Source: Acidimicrobiia bacterium
GTDB taxonomy: Bacteria; Actinomycetota; Acidimicrobiia; IMCC26256; JACDBD01
Direction: 5' to 3'
Assembly: GCA_031177445.1 (NCBI GenBank)
Contig: JAPSGP010000006.1
Location: forward strand, 1 to 22,097
DNA: 22,097 nucleotides
The notes under the pieces: generated by a model
What the model was told of the DNA's origin: nothing
What the model saw: the letters and a program-made list of their open reading frames with translations, nothing else
Databases searched by the model: none
Shown here: positions 8,014 to 15,061 of the stretch, in pieces
Position numbering within the stretch: the first letter of the stretch is position 1
Layout of the letters: each line of letters begins with the position of its first letter
Program-made: the position numbers and the translations under genes

Positions 8014-8040
8014 GCGGTCTCAGAGGCAGGAGCGCTCCGG

Positions 8041-9501
8041 TCAGCAATGGGTCGGGTCGGGCGGTGGCGCAGCGCCGTCGCCGGCGGGCGCGCCGCTCGA
8101 TGCCGACGGCGCGTTCGTGGCCGGAATGCTGTCGGTCGGGGCTGCGCCCGGTGGGGGCGTCACGCCGTCGAAGTCGCGTCCCAGGACCAGCACGACATCG
8201 GCTTCGACGATGGTCGAGTCCTCGACCAACCGCCCGACGCTTCCGACGTAGCGCTGGACTACGCCGGCCTTGTCCTCGGAACCGGGCCGGTAGCGGATCT
8301 GGGTCACGGCGACGTTCCCGCCCGGGTTGTTGCCGATGCCGACCGTGGCAAAGCCCTGCTGTTGCAGCTCGCTACTCGTCTGCGCCGCCTCGCCGGCCAC
8401 GCCAGAGCCGTTGAAGACACGGAGCCGGATTGTCGACGGGCTCGGACCCTGCTCCTCGTCGGGTGGCGGTCCGAAGTCGTTCAGCCGCGCGAGCACGGCC
8501 GAGGCTTCGGGCTCGCGGAGCACGAGATCGCCCAACGGATCGGCCGGGTCGGGCATCCACGGGATGGTCTCCATCTGGATGCTTCCCTGGGGGTCGTTCG
8601 GATCGACGCGCCGGAAAGCGTTGATGAGCTTGTTGATGTCCGATCGATTGAGGAGTTGGTCGGCGTGGAGCTTGGCGATCGCCTCGTCGGCGATGTCGTT
8701 CGCCGCCAGCGGATCCCTGATGGACTTCTCGACCGCTTCGATTGCCAGCCTGCGCATGAACGTCTGCTGGCGCTCGATCCGGTGGATGTCGGGGGCGTCG
8801 GCACCAGTCTCGACCCACCCCTCGCCCTCGATGAATTGCTCGTAGTTGCGGGACCGGACGTAGCCGAGCGCGTTACGACCGTCGAGGACATAGCAACCCG
8901 GATCGAATGCTCTCCCAAACGGCGGCGGGATCTCGAACAACGAGATCTGATCGCGTGCAGGCGTATCCAGGTACACCGAGACACCGCCCATGGCGTCGAC
9001 GATGCCGCGGAATGCTTCGAAATCGACCTCGAGATAGTGATGGATGTCGATGCCGAAGTTCGCCTTCAGCGTGTCGATCACCTTCTGCGGCCCGTCGTTG
9101 TAGGCGGCGTTGATCTTCGACTCGCCCTTATCCGGGATGTCCACCTCGAGGTCCCGCGGGAACGAGACCAGGTAGCCCTTCTGCTGGCGCGGGTCGACGT
9201 GGACGACCATGATCGTGTCGGAGCGCTGACCGGCTTCGACCTCGGGATCCCCGAACTGGCCGGCATCCTCGCCGGTGGTGATGAACTGCCGGGTGTCGGA
9301 GCCGATCAGGAGGAAGTTCGCTGGCTCGCCGGCATCGGTATCGGGCGCGAGATCGAGCTGCACCCGCTCGATCGAGTTGATCTTGCGATCGATGATCACG
9401 TTGACCGTGACCAGCCCGCCGACCACGATCGCAAACGCCGCGACCAAGGCGATCGAGAAGCGACCGAGGAGGGCGCGGGAGACCGAACGGGGCGAACTCA
9501 C
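8041..9501 (-). CDS. LCP (LytR-CpsA-Psr) family glycopolymer ligase with LytR_C domain
   Basis: A 486-residue membrane-anchored LCP protein. A short cytoplasmic N terminus and one membrane helix (about 14-37) precede the extracellular LCP domain. Its conserved residues include LLIGSDTR (D69, R71), RSDTIM (R93, D95), SFPRDLEVDI (R116, D117), KINAAYNDG (K129, N131), GYVRSRN (R216, R218) and DIHRIERQQ (D238, R241, R244, Q245). These bind the polyprenyl diphosphate and metal. LCP enzymes transfer glycopolymers from lipid carriers to peptidoglycan. From about 362 (IRLRVFNGSGVAGEA) to 450 there is a LytR_C domain, as in many actinobacterial members. The tail from about 452 is rich in Pro, Ala and Ser. 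The GTG start at 9501 sits just upstream of the membrane helix and just after a -10-like box. It is the first gene of the glycan cluster, which suggests it attaches that glycan to the wall. Confidence 0.93.
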   Translation of the reverse strand: MSSPRSVSRALLGRFSIALVAAFAIVVGGLVTVNVIIDRKINSIERVQLDLAPDTDAGEPANFLLIGSDTRQFITTGEDAGQFGDPEVEAGQRSDTIMVVHVDPRQQKGYLVSFPRDLEVDIPDKGESKINAAYNDGPQKVIDTLKANFGIDIHHYLEVDFEAFRGIVDAMGGVSVYLDTPARDQISLFEIPPPFGRAFDPGCYVLDGRNALGYVRSRNYEQFIEGEGWVETGADAPDIHRIERQQTFMRRLAIEAVEKSIRDPLAANDIADEAIAKLHADQLLNRSDINKLINAFRRVDPNDPQGSIQMETIPWMPDPADPLGDLVLREPEASAVLARLNDFGPPPDEEQGPSPSTIRLRVFNGSGVAGEAAQTSSELQQQGFATVGIGNNPGGNVAVTQIRYRPGSEDKAGVVQRYVGSVGRLVEDSTIVEADVVLVLGRDFDGVTPPPGAAPTDSIPATNAPSASSGAPAGDGAAPPPDPTHC

Positions 9502-9510
9502 AAGCCCGCA

Positions 9511-9516
9511 ATTCTA
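9511..9516 (-). promoter_or_regulatory. -10 box of the LCP gene and glycan operon
   Basis: TAGAAT on the minus strand ends 9 bases before the LCP GTG start, leaving room only for a leader of a few bases. No clear -35 is visible. It lies in the 74-base divergent region shared with pabB. Confidence 0.45.
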
Positions 9517-9562
9517 CCGAGCAAGGCCGCGAAAGCCCGTCAGGCCAAGGGGTGCGCGCCGG

Positions 9563-9568
9563 TACCCT
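9563..9568 (+). promoter_or_regulatory. -10 box of pabB, leaderless type
   Basis: TACCCT ends 7 bases before the pabB GTG at 9576, the spacing expected when transcription begins at the start codon. The identical hexamer with 6-7 base spacing occurs before galT and before the SthA-like gene, which supports it as a real element. Confidence 0.5.
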
Positions 9569-9575
9569 GCAAGAA

Positions 9576-10847
9576 GTGACAAGGCCCCGCGTGCGCGCTT
9601 CGGCGGTGCTGGCCGCGCTGCCGGCCGAGCTCGACGCCGTCGTGGTGCGGTCCGGGCGCCGGTTCGTCGTCGGGGCGGCGCCCGACCGAGTCGTGGCCGC
9701 CACTGGCGAGGCGGCGCTGCGAATGCTCGACGAGCTCCCGCCCGGCTGGTGGGCCGGGTACCTCTCGTACGACCTCGGCCGGGCCGTCGAGCGCGTCCGG
9801 CCCCGGGCCGGCGAGGCCTCGACGCTCCCCGACCTGCTACTGGCGCGGTTCACCGCGAGACTCGTGCTCGACCCCGCCACCGGCGAACACGAGATCTCCG
9901 GCGCCGGTGACGGTGCTGCCCTCCTCGAGCACGCGTGCGCGTGCACCGCGCTGCCCTCCGTTGCTCCGACCGTCGATCGAGAGTGGCGCTCGAGCCTCGC
10001 CCGCGACGAATTCGAAGCGGGCGTGCGCGTCGTGCTCGAGGCGATTGCCGCCGGCGACTGCTACCAGGTGAACCTCTGCCGGCGCCTCGCTACACCCAGT
10101 CCGATCGATCCCGTTTCGCTGTTCGCGGCCCTCGAGGCGCGCAACCCGGCGCCGCACGGCGCGTTCGTGCGCATCGCCGGCGGCGCCGACCACCCCGCGG
10201 TCGCCGTCGTGTCGGCGTCGCCCGAGCAGTTCCTTGCCTGGCGGGGCGGTGACGTCGAGACGCGCCCGATCAAGGGAACCGGGACGGAGCCACGGGACCT
10301 GGCGCGGAGCGCCAAGGACCGGGCCGAGAACGTGATGATCGTCGACCTCGCCCGGAACGATCTCGGCCGGGTGTGCGAACCGGGATCGATCTCGGTGCCT
10401 TCCTTGTGCGCGGTGGAGGCACATCCGGGGCTCCACCATCTCGTCAGCAGTGTCCGTGGGCGACGGCGCGCCGGCTCGTCGGTCGGCGCGCTGATCCGCG
10501 CCACGTTCCCGCCCGCGTCCGTCACCGGCGCCCCCAAGCCACGGGTGATGCAGATCATCGAAGACCTCGAGCCGGTCCGGCGCGGCGTCTACTGCGGCGC
10601 CGTGGGCTGGATCGACACCGAGCACGACGAAGGCGACCTCAACGTCGCGATCCGCACCTTCGTCGTCGAGGGCGGCCGGGCCCATCTCGGGGTCGGAGCC
10701 GGCATCGTCGCCGACTCGGATCCCGCAGCCGAGTGGGACGAGACCGAGCTGAAGGGCGCCCGGCTCCTCGCGGCAGCTTCGGGCGTTGGCGCAGAACAGC
10801 GGTCGCTCTCCGACTCGACTGCACCAACGCTCGTGGGGCGGGGATGA
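9576..10847 (+). CDS. pabB: Aminodeoxychorismate synthase component I
   Basis: A 423-residue chorismate-utilising enzyme. Residues 1-130 form the variable N-terminal part (WWAGYLSYDLGRAVE). The chorismate-binding domain starts near 140 and contains GDCYQVNLCRRL, RPIKGT (K233, the active-site Lys that distinguishes PabB from anthranilate synthase), ENVMIVDLARNDLGRV, FPPASVTGAPKPRVMQIIE, RRGVYCGAVGW and DLNVAIRT. PabB aminates chorismate with ammonia from a PabA glutaminase to 4-amino-4-deoxychorismate for folate. The GTG at 9576 is chosen over an in-frame GTG at 9552 because a TACCCT box lies between them. Its stop overlaps the pabC start (ATGA). No pabA is in the window, so the amidotransferase must be elsewhere or shared with TrpG. 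Confidence 0.93.
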   Translation: MTRPRVRASAVLAALPAELDAVVVRSGRRFVVGAAPDRVVAATGEAALRMLDELPPGWWAGYLSYDLGRAVERVRPRAGEASTLPDLLLARFTARLVLDPATGEHEISGAGDGAALLEHACACTALPSVAPTVDREWRSSLARDEFEAGVRVVLEAIAAGDCYQVNLCRRLATPSPIDPVSLFAALEARNPAPHGAFVRIAGGADHPAVAVVSASPEQFLAWRGGDVETRPIKGTGTEPRDLARSAKDRAENVMIVDLARNDLGRVCEPGSISVPSLCAVEAHPGLHHLVSSVRGRRRAGSSVGALIRATFPPASVTGAPKPRVMQIIEDLEPVRRGVYCGAVGWIDTEHDEGDLNVAIRTFVVEGGRAHLGVGAGIVADSDPAAEWDETELKGARLLAAASGVGAEQRSLSDSTAPTLVGRG

Positions 10848-11689
10848 TCGACTCCGTCGTCTGGCTCGACGGCGCGCTGGTGCCCGCGCGCGCGGCCCGG
10901 ATCTCGCCCTTCGACCACGGGCTGCTGGTCGGCGACGGCGTGTTCGAGACGCTGCGCGTGTACCGCGGCGAGCCGTTCGCCTGGCGCCGTCACTACGAGC
11001 GGCTCGGACGCTCGGCGAGCGGACTGGGCCTCGACGTCCCCGATTCGGAGACGCTGCGTGATGCCGCCAACGGCGTACTCCTTGCCAACGGGCTCCACGA
11101 AGGAAGGCTGCGGGTGACGGTCACCGGTGGACCGGCGCCGGTTGGATCGGAACGGGGCACGAGCGGGCCCACGGTGCTCGTCGTCGGCAGCGAGCTCGCG
11201 CCGTGGCCGGCGACGACCGACGTCGTCACGGTGCCGTGGACGCGCAACGAGGGTGGAGCGGTCGCGGGGCTCAAGACGACGTCCTACGCCGAGAACGTGC
11301 GCGCGCTGGCCTTCGCCGCCGAGCGCGGGGCGGGTGAAGCGATCTTCGCGAACACTCAGGGCGCGCTCTGCGAGGCGACCGGTTCGAACGCGTTCGTCGT
11401 CCGTGACGGGCAGCTGCGCACGCCGGATGCGTCGTCCGGTTGCCTGCTCGGCGTGACCCGCGCGCTCGTACTGGAGCTGAGCGCACACGACGGGATCGGT
11501 GCCGCCGAAGCGGTCATGCAACCGTCGGAGCTCGCCGAAGCCGACGAGGCGTTCCTCACCTCGTCGACACGAGAGATCCAGCCGATTGCCCACGTCGATG
11601 GGCGCGCGCTCGGGGGCGCACCGGGCAAGGTGACCGAGAGGCTCGGCGAGCTCTTCGCCGAGCTCGTGTCACGCGACCTCGACCCTTGA
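10844..11689 (+). CDS. pabC: Aminodeoxychorismate lyase (class IV PLP enzyme)
   Basis: A 281-residue fold-type IV PLP enzyme. FDHGLLVGDGVFETLRVY is at about 23-40, the PLP-binding lysine is in GLKTTSYAENV (K144), and EAIFANTQGALCEATGSNAFVV and the phosphate-site GCLLGVTRALVLEL segment follow. Branched-chain aminotransferases and D-amino-acid transaminases share the fold, but the ATGA overlap with pabB strongly supports PabC, which releases pyruvate from aminodeoxychorismate to give p-aminobenzoate. A G-rich stretch just before the ATG may serve as ribosome binding site. It ends one base before the end of convergent birA, so the two transcripts must meet or overlap. Confidence 0.92.
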   Translation: MIDSVVWLDGALVPARAARISPFDHGLLVGDGVFETLRVYRGEPFAWRRHYERLGRSASGLGLDVPDSETLRDAANGVLLANGLHEGRLRVTVTGGPAPVGSERGTSGPTVLVVGSELAPWPATTDVVTVPWTRNEGGAVAGLKTTSYAENVRALAFAAERGAGEAIFANTQGALCEATGSNAFVVRDGQLRTPDASSGCLLGVTRALVLELSAHDGIGAAEAVMQPSELAEADEAFLTSSTREIQPIAHVDGRALGGAPGKVTERLGELFAELVSRDLDP

Positions 11690-11690
11690 G

Positions 11691-12401
11691 TCAGCCGTCC
11701 CGGAGGTGGACGACGTCGCCTGAATGCACTGCGACGACGCGTCCATCGTCGGTTCGAACGAGCAGTTCCCCGGTGTCGCCGGCGCCGCAGGCGACTCCGA
11801 CGAGGACGGCATCCGTCTGCTCGATCCGCACCTTGCGGCCGAGCGTCGCCAGCCGCCGTTGGTACTCGGCTGGTACCTCGTCGAGCGAGTCGAGGTGGGC
11901 ATCGAGCTGCGCGAGATAGGCGTCGAGCACTGCACCTCGATCGACGGGACGCCCCGCCTCGAGGTTGCAAGCGGTCGCGAGGTCCGCCAGCTCGTCCGGG
12001 AACCGATCCCACTGCACGTTCAGCCCCGCACCGACGACCAGCGCGTCGTCGTCGGCCTCGGCAAGCAACCCGGCGAGCTTGCGCTCGCGTGCGAGCAGGT
12101 CGTTCGGCCACTTCAGCGCGGGCACGAACCCGGCGACCTGCTCGACGGCTTCGGCGAGCGCGACGCCCGCCGCCATCGTGAACACCTGCACACGGTCCGG
12201 AGCCACACGGGGTCGCAGCAGGACGGAGACGAGGAGTGACGCGCCCGGGGGCGCGATCCAGTTTCGTCCGCGGCGGCCACGCCCCGCCGTCTGGTGATCG
12301 GCGACCACGACGAGCCCCGCGGCCGCGCCCCGCCGCGCCTCGTCGAGCAGGTAACGGTTGGTCGAATCGAGCGAGTCGAACCAGCGAACCTCGAAATTCA
12401 T
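11691..12401 (-). CDS. birA: Biotin--[acetyl-CoA-carboxylase] ligase (monofunctional)
   Basis: A 236-residue biotin protein ligase. The biotinyl-AMP loop GRGRRGRNW is at 40-48, and KWPNDL (97-102) with the following lysine K108 form the biotin site. The remainder matches the catalytic and small C-terminal BPL domains. There is no N-terminal helix-turn-helix, so unlike Escherichia coli BirA it should not repress biotin genes directly. The ATG at 12401 (MNFEVRW) is the best start; a closer ATG upstream is out of frame and hits a stop. It activates biotin with ATP and attaches it to a carrier lysine. Its probable substrate is encoded divergently 52 bases away. Confidence 0.94.
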   Translation of the reverse strand: MNFEVRWFDSLDSTNRYLLDEARRGAAAGLVVVADHQTAGRGRRGRNWIAPPGASLLVSVLLRPRVAPDRVQVFTMAAGVALAEAVEQVAGFVPALKWPNDLLARERKLAGLLAEADDDALVVGAGLNVQWDRFPDELADLATACNLEAGRPVDRGAVLDAYLAQLDAHLDSLDEVPAEYQRRLATLGRKVRIEQTDAVLVGVACGAGDTGELLVRTDDGRVVAVHSGDVVHLRDG

Positions 12402-12421
12402 GGGCTCGCTCGCATCGCCCG

Positions 12422-12427
12422 TAGGAT
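12422..12427 (+). promoter_or_regulatory. -10 box of the biotin carboxylase gene
   Basis: TAGGAT on the plus strand lies 26 bases before the GTG of the carboxylase gene, with an AGGAG ribosome binding site in between (12443-12447). It overlaps the birA -10 box on the other strand, forming the near-palindrome GTAGGATAC. Confidence 0.45.
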
Positions 12428-12428
12428 A
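12423..12428 (-). promoter_or_regulatory. -10 box of birA
   Basis: TATCCT on the minus strand, 21 bases before the birA ATG, occupies the same base pairs as the carboxylase -10 box on the plus strand. A bidirectional -10 element is the simplest reading; no -35 is obvious on either side. Confidence 0.45.
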
Positions 12429-12442
12429 CGGCGACCTTCGCC

Positions 12443-12447
12443 AGGAG
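12443..12447 (+). promoter_or_regulatory. Ribosome binding site fixing the carboxylase start
   Basis: AGGAG lies 6 bases before the GTG at 12454. It decides the start against in-frame codons further upstream, which would extend the protein into birA and across the promoter. Confidence 0.6.
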
Positions 12448-12453
12448 CTGCTC

Positions 12454-14247
12454 GTGCCCGGATCGTCGCCATTCAACAAGGTGCTCGTCGCCAATCGGGC
12501 CGAGATCGCGATCCGCGTGATGCGCACGTGTCGCGAGCTCGGCATCGCGACGATCGCGGTGTACTCGGAGCTCGACCGCGACGCCGCCCACGTTCGCTAC
12601 GCCGACGAGGCTTACGCGCTGGGCGGCCAGACCGCAGCCGAGAGCTACCTCAACACCGAAGGGATTCTCGACGTCATCGGCCGCAGCGGCGCCGAAGCGG
12701 TGCATCCGGGCTATGGCTTCTTCGCCGAGAACGCCGACTTCGCGCGCGCGGTCGCGGGCGCGGGTGTCGCCTGGGTGGGCCCGCCGCCAGAAGCGATCGA
12801 GATCATGGGCGACAAGATCTCGTCCCGGCGCGCGGCGGCGGCGGCGGGTGTCGAGGCGGTGCCGGGCACGCTCGAACCGGTCGCCGGTGCAGACGAGATC
12901 GTCGCCTTCGGCGAGCGGCACGGATGGCCGGTCGCGATCAAGGCCGCCTACGGCGGCGGCGGCAAGGGCATGAAGGTCGTGAACGGGCCCGATCGGGCGC
13001 AGGCCGCACTCGACTCCGCCGCGCGCGAAGCGCAGGCGTACTTCGGCCGACCCGAGGCGTACCTCGAGCGCTATCTCACCCGGCCGCGACACGTCGAGAT
13101 CCAGGTCTTCTGCGACACCCACGGCAACGCGGTCTGGCTGGGCGAGCGCGACTGCTCGACGCAGCGCCGCCACCAGAAGCTCGTCGAAGAGAGCCCGGCT
13201 CCCGGGCTCACCGAGGACACGCGCCAGGCGATGGGTGAAGCGGCGGTGAAGGTCGCCAAGGCGTGCGGCTACGTCAACGCGGGCACGGTCGAGTGCCTGT
13301 ACGAGGACGGCGAGTTCTGGTTCCTCGAGATGAACACCCGTCTCCAGGTCGAGCACTGCGTGACCGAGATGGTCACGTCGCGCGACCTCGTGGCCGAGCA
13401 GCTGCGGGTCGCCGCGGGCGAGCCCCTGTCGATCACCCAGGGGTCGGTCGAGCTGCACGGGCACGCGATCGAGTGCCGGATCAACGCCGAGGATCCGGCG
13501 AAGAGCTTCCTCCCCTCGCCCGGAACGATCACCCGCCTGCGGGTTCCCGGTGGCCCGGGCGTGCGTTGGGACGGCGGCTACGACGAGGGCGACACCGTGT
13601 CGCAGTATTACGACAACCTCGTCGGCAAGCTCGTCGTGTGGGAACGCGATCGCGAGCGCGCCCGGCGCCGCATGCTGCGCGCCCTGCGCGAGCTCGAGAT
13701 CGAAGGCATCCGTACCACGATTCCCGCGCACCTCGCACTGCTCGACCATCCCGACTTCGTCGCTGGCACTCACTCCACGAAGTGGGTGGAAGAAGAGGTC
13801 GACCCGGCCGCGTTCGGTACCGGCGAGACAGCGGCGCCTGCACCCGCCGCCGACGCTGGCGAAGCGGTCGCGCTCACCGAGCGGAGCGTCCCGGTGGAGG
13901 TCGACGGCAAGCGGTTCTCGGTGAAGGTGTGGCTGCCGGAGGCGCCGGAGGCCCTGGCGACGGGGCGGTCGGGCGGCCGGCAGCAGCCCCGGAAGGTGAG
14001 CAAGCCTCGGCTGGCGGCGTCGGGTGCCACCGGCGACGGCTCGGTCACCGCGCCCATGCAGGGCACCATCGTGAAGGTGCTGGTGGCCGTGGGTGACACG
14101 GTGGAACCGGGCCAGGCGCTGCTCGTGCTCGAGGCAATGAAGATGGAGAACCACATCAACGCCGAGGGCGGGGGCACGGTCAAGGAAGTGCGCGTCGCCG
14201 CCGGCGACACCGTGGGCACCGGCGACGTCCTCATCGTCATCGAGTAG
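12454..14247 (+). CDS. accA: Biotin carboxylase / biotin carrier fusion (acyl-CoA carboxylase alpha chain)
   Basis: A 597-residue alpha chain of an actinobacterial acyl-CoA carboxylase. Residues 1-about 450 are biotin carboxylase: FNKVLVANRAEIA at the start, HPGYGFFAENADF, the ATP-grasp glycine loop GGGGKG (167-172), HVEIQVFCD, and the catalytic EMNTRLQVEH (292-301, R296). A linker rich in Ala, Pro and charged residues leads to a C-terminal biotinyl domain with LEAMKMENH, whose lysine K563 carries biotin. It carboxylates biotin with bicarbonate and ATP for malonyl-CoA or propionyl-CoA/methylmalonyl-CoA formation. The length matches AccA/PccA alpha chains. No carboxyltransferase (beta) or epsilon gene is adjacent, which is unusual; the neighbour is birA, the enzyme that would biotinylate it. 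The acyl-CoA substrate depends on the missing beta chain. Confidence 0.95.
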   Translation: MPGSSPFNKVLVANRAEIAIRVMRTCRELGIATIAVYSELDRDAAHVRYADEAYALGGQTAAESYLNTEGILDVIGRSGAEAVHPGYGFFAENADFARAVAGAGVAWVGPPPEAIEIMGDKISSRRAAAAAGVEAVPGTLEPVAGADEIVAFGERHGWPVAIKAAYGGGGKGMKVVNGPDRAQAALDSAAREAQAYFGRPEAYLERYLTRPRHVEIQVFCDTHGNAVWLGERDCSTQRRHQKLVEESPAPGLTEDTRQAMGEAAVKVAKACGYVNAGTVECLYEDGEFWFLEMNTRLQVEHCVTEMVTSRDLVAEQLRVAAGEPLSITQGSVELHGHAIECRINAEDPAKSFLPSPGTITRLRVPGGPGVRWDGGYDEGDTVSQYYDNLVGKLVVWERDRERARRRMLRALRELEIEGIRTTIPAHLALLDHPDFVAGTHSTKWVEEEVDPAAFGTGETAAPAPAADAGEAVALTERSVPVEVDGKRFSVKVWLPEAPEALATGRSGGRQQPRKVSKPRLAASGATGDGSVTAPMQGTIVKVLVAVGDTVEPGQALLVLEAMKMENHINAEGGGTVKEVRVAAGDTVGTGDVLIVIE

Positions 14248-14254
14248 CGCGGAC

Positions 14255-15052
14255 ATGGGCATCCCCATGTTCCAGGTTGACGCGTTCGCGTCGACCCCCT
14301 TCACCGGGAACCCGGCCGCCGTGTGCCTGCTGGACACCGATACAGACGCAGACGCGGTGTGGATGCAAACGGTTGCCGCGGAGATGAACCTGTCCGAGAC
14401 AGCGTTCGTGCGACCACGTGACGCAGGCGGCGCGTTCCCGCTGCGCTGGTTCACGCCCACGGTCGAGGTCGAGCTGTGCGGCCACGCGACGCTGGCGAGC
14501 GCGCACGTGCTGTGGGAGACCGGTCGGCTGACGCCAGACACGCCGGCACACTTCGACACTCGTAGCGGCATCCTCACTGCGCATCGTCGCGGCGACACGA
14601 TCGAGCTCGACTTCCCGACTGATCCGGTCGCGCCCACCGAGCTCGACCCCGATCTGGTGCGGGTGCTCGGCGCGACGCCGGTGGCCGCCCATCGTGGACG
14701 CAGCGGATGGTTGGTGATCGAGCTGGCCACCGACGACGCGGTCCGCGGCCTCGCGCCGGACATCGCCGCGCTCCTCCCCTTCGGCGTCGTGGTCGTGACG
14801 AGCCGGTCGAACGATCCCGCTCACGACTTCGTGTCGCGCGTCTTCGGCCCCGCGGTCGGCATCGATGAGGACCCGGTGACCGGGTCCTCACACTGCGCGC
14901 TCGCTCCCTATTGGGCCGAACGCCTCGGCCGCAACGAGCTCACCGGATACCAAGCGTCAGCACGCGGCGGCGTGGTCACGGTCCGCCTCGACGGCGATCG
15001 TACGCACCTCGGCGGACACGCCATCACCGTGCTGCGCGGCGAGCTGGCCTGA
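14255..15052 (+). CDS. PhzF-family isomerase-like protein
   Basis: A 265-residue PhzF/YddE/trans-2,3-dihydro-3-hydroxyanthranilate isomerase family protein. It has FQVDAFASTPFTGNPAAVC near the start, the catalytic glutamate in NLSETAF (E48), CGHATLASAHVL (75 onward), and the second-half signature GIDEDPVTGSSHCAL. The two-fold diaminopimelate-epimerase-like fold is complete. Most members outside phenazine clusters have no known substrate, and no phenazine genes are present here. It begins 7 bases after the carboxylase stop, so it is probably co-transcribed with it. An alternative in-frame ATG at 14267 would shorten it by four residues. Its 3' end is convergent with the LigD-like gene, with only 9 bases between stops. 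Confidence 0.9.
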   Translation: MGIPMFQVDAFASTPFTGNPAAVCLLDTDTDADAVWMQTVAAEMNLSETAFVRPRDAGGAFPLRWFTPTVEVELCGHATLASAHVLWETGRLTPDTPAHFDTRSGILTAHRRGDTIELDFPTDPVAPTELDPDLVRVLGATPVAAHRGRSGWLVIELATDDAVRGLAPDIAALLPFGVVVVTSRSNDPAHDFVSRVFGPAVGIDEDPVTGSSHCALAPYWAERLGRNELTGYQASARGGVVTVRLDGDRTHLGGHAITVLRGELA

Positions 15053-15061
15053 GCCGGGGCG

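Noticed and set aside
9552..9575. Upstream GTG giving pabB eight more residues
   Set aside because: The TACCCT box lies inside this extension and the extra residues do not match the family; GTG 9576 fits leaderless spacing.
6745..9579. 944-codon plus-strand open frame antisense to ugd and the LCP gene
   Set aside because: Arg/Asp/Val/His-rich shadow composition with no motif, while the opposite strand carries complete conserved enzymes.
11356..14763. Very long minus-strand open frame (1135 codons) antisense to the biotin carboxylase and PhzF genes
   Set aside because: It mirrors genes with clear family motifs on the plus strand, shows no recognisable domain, and is the expected shadow of GC-rich third positions.
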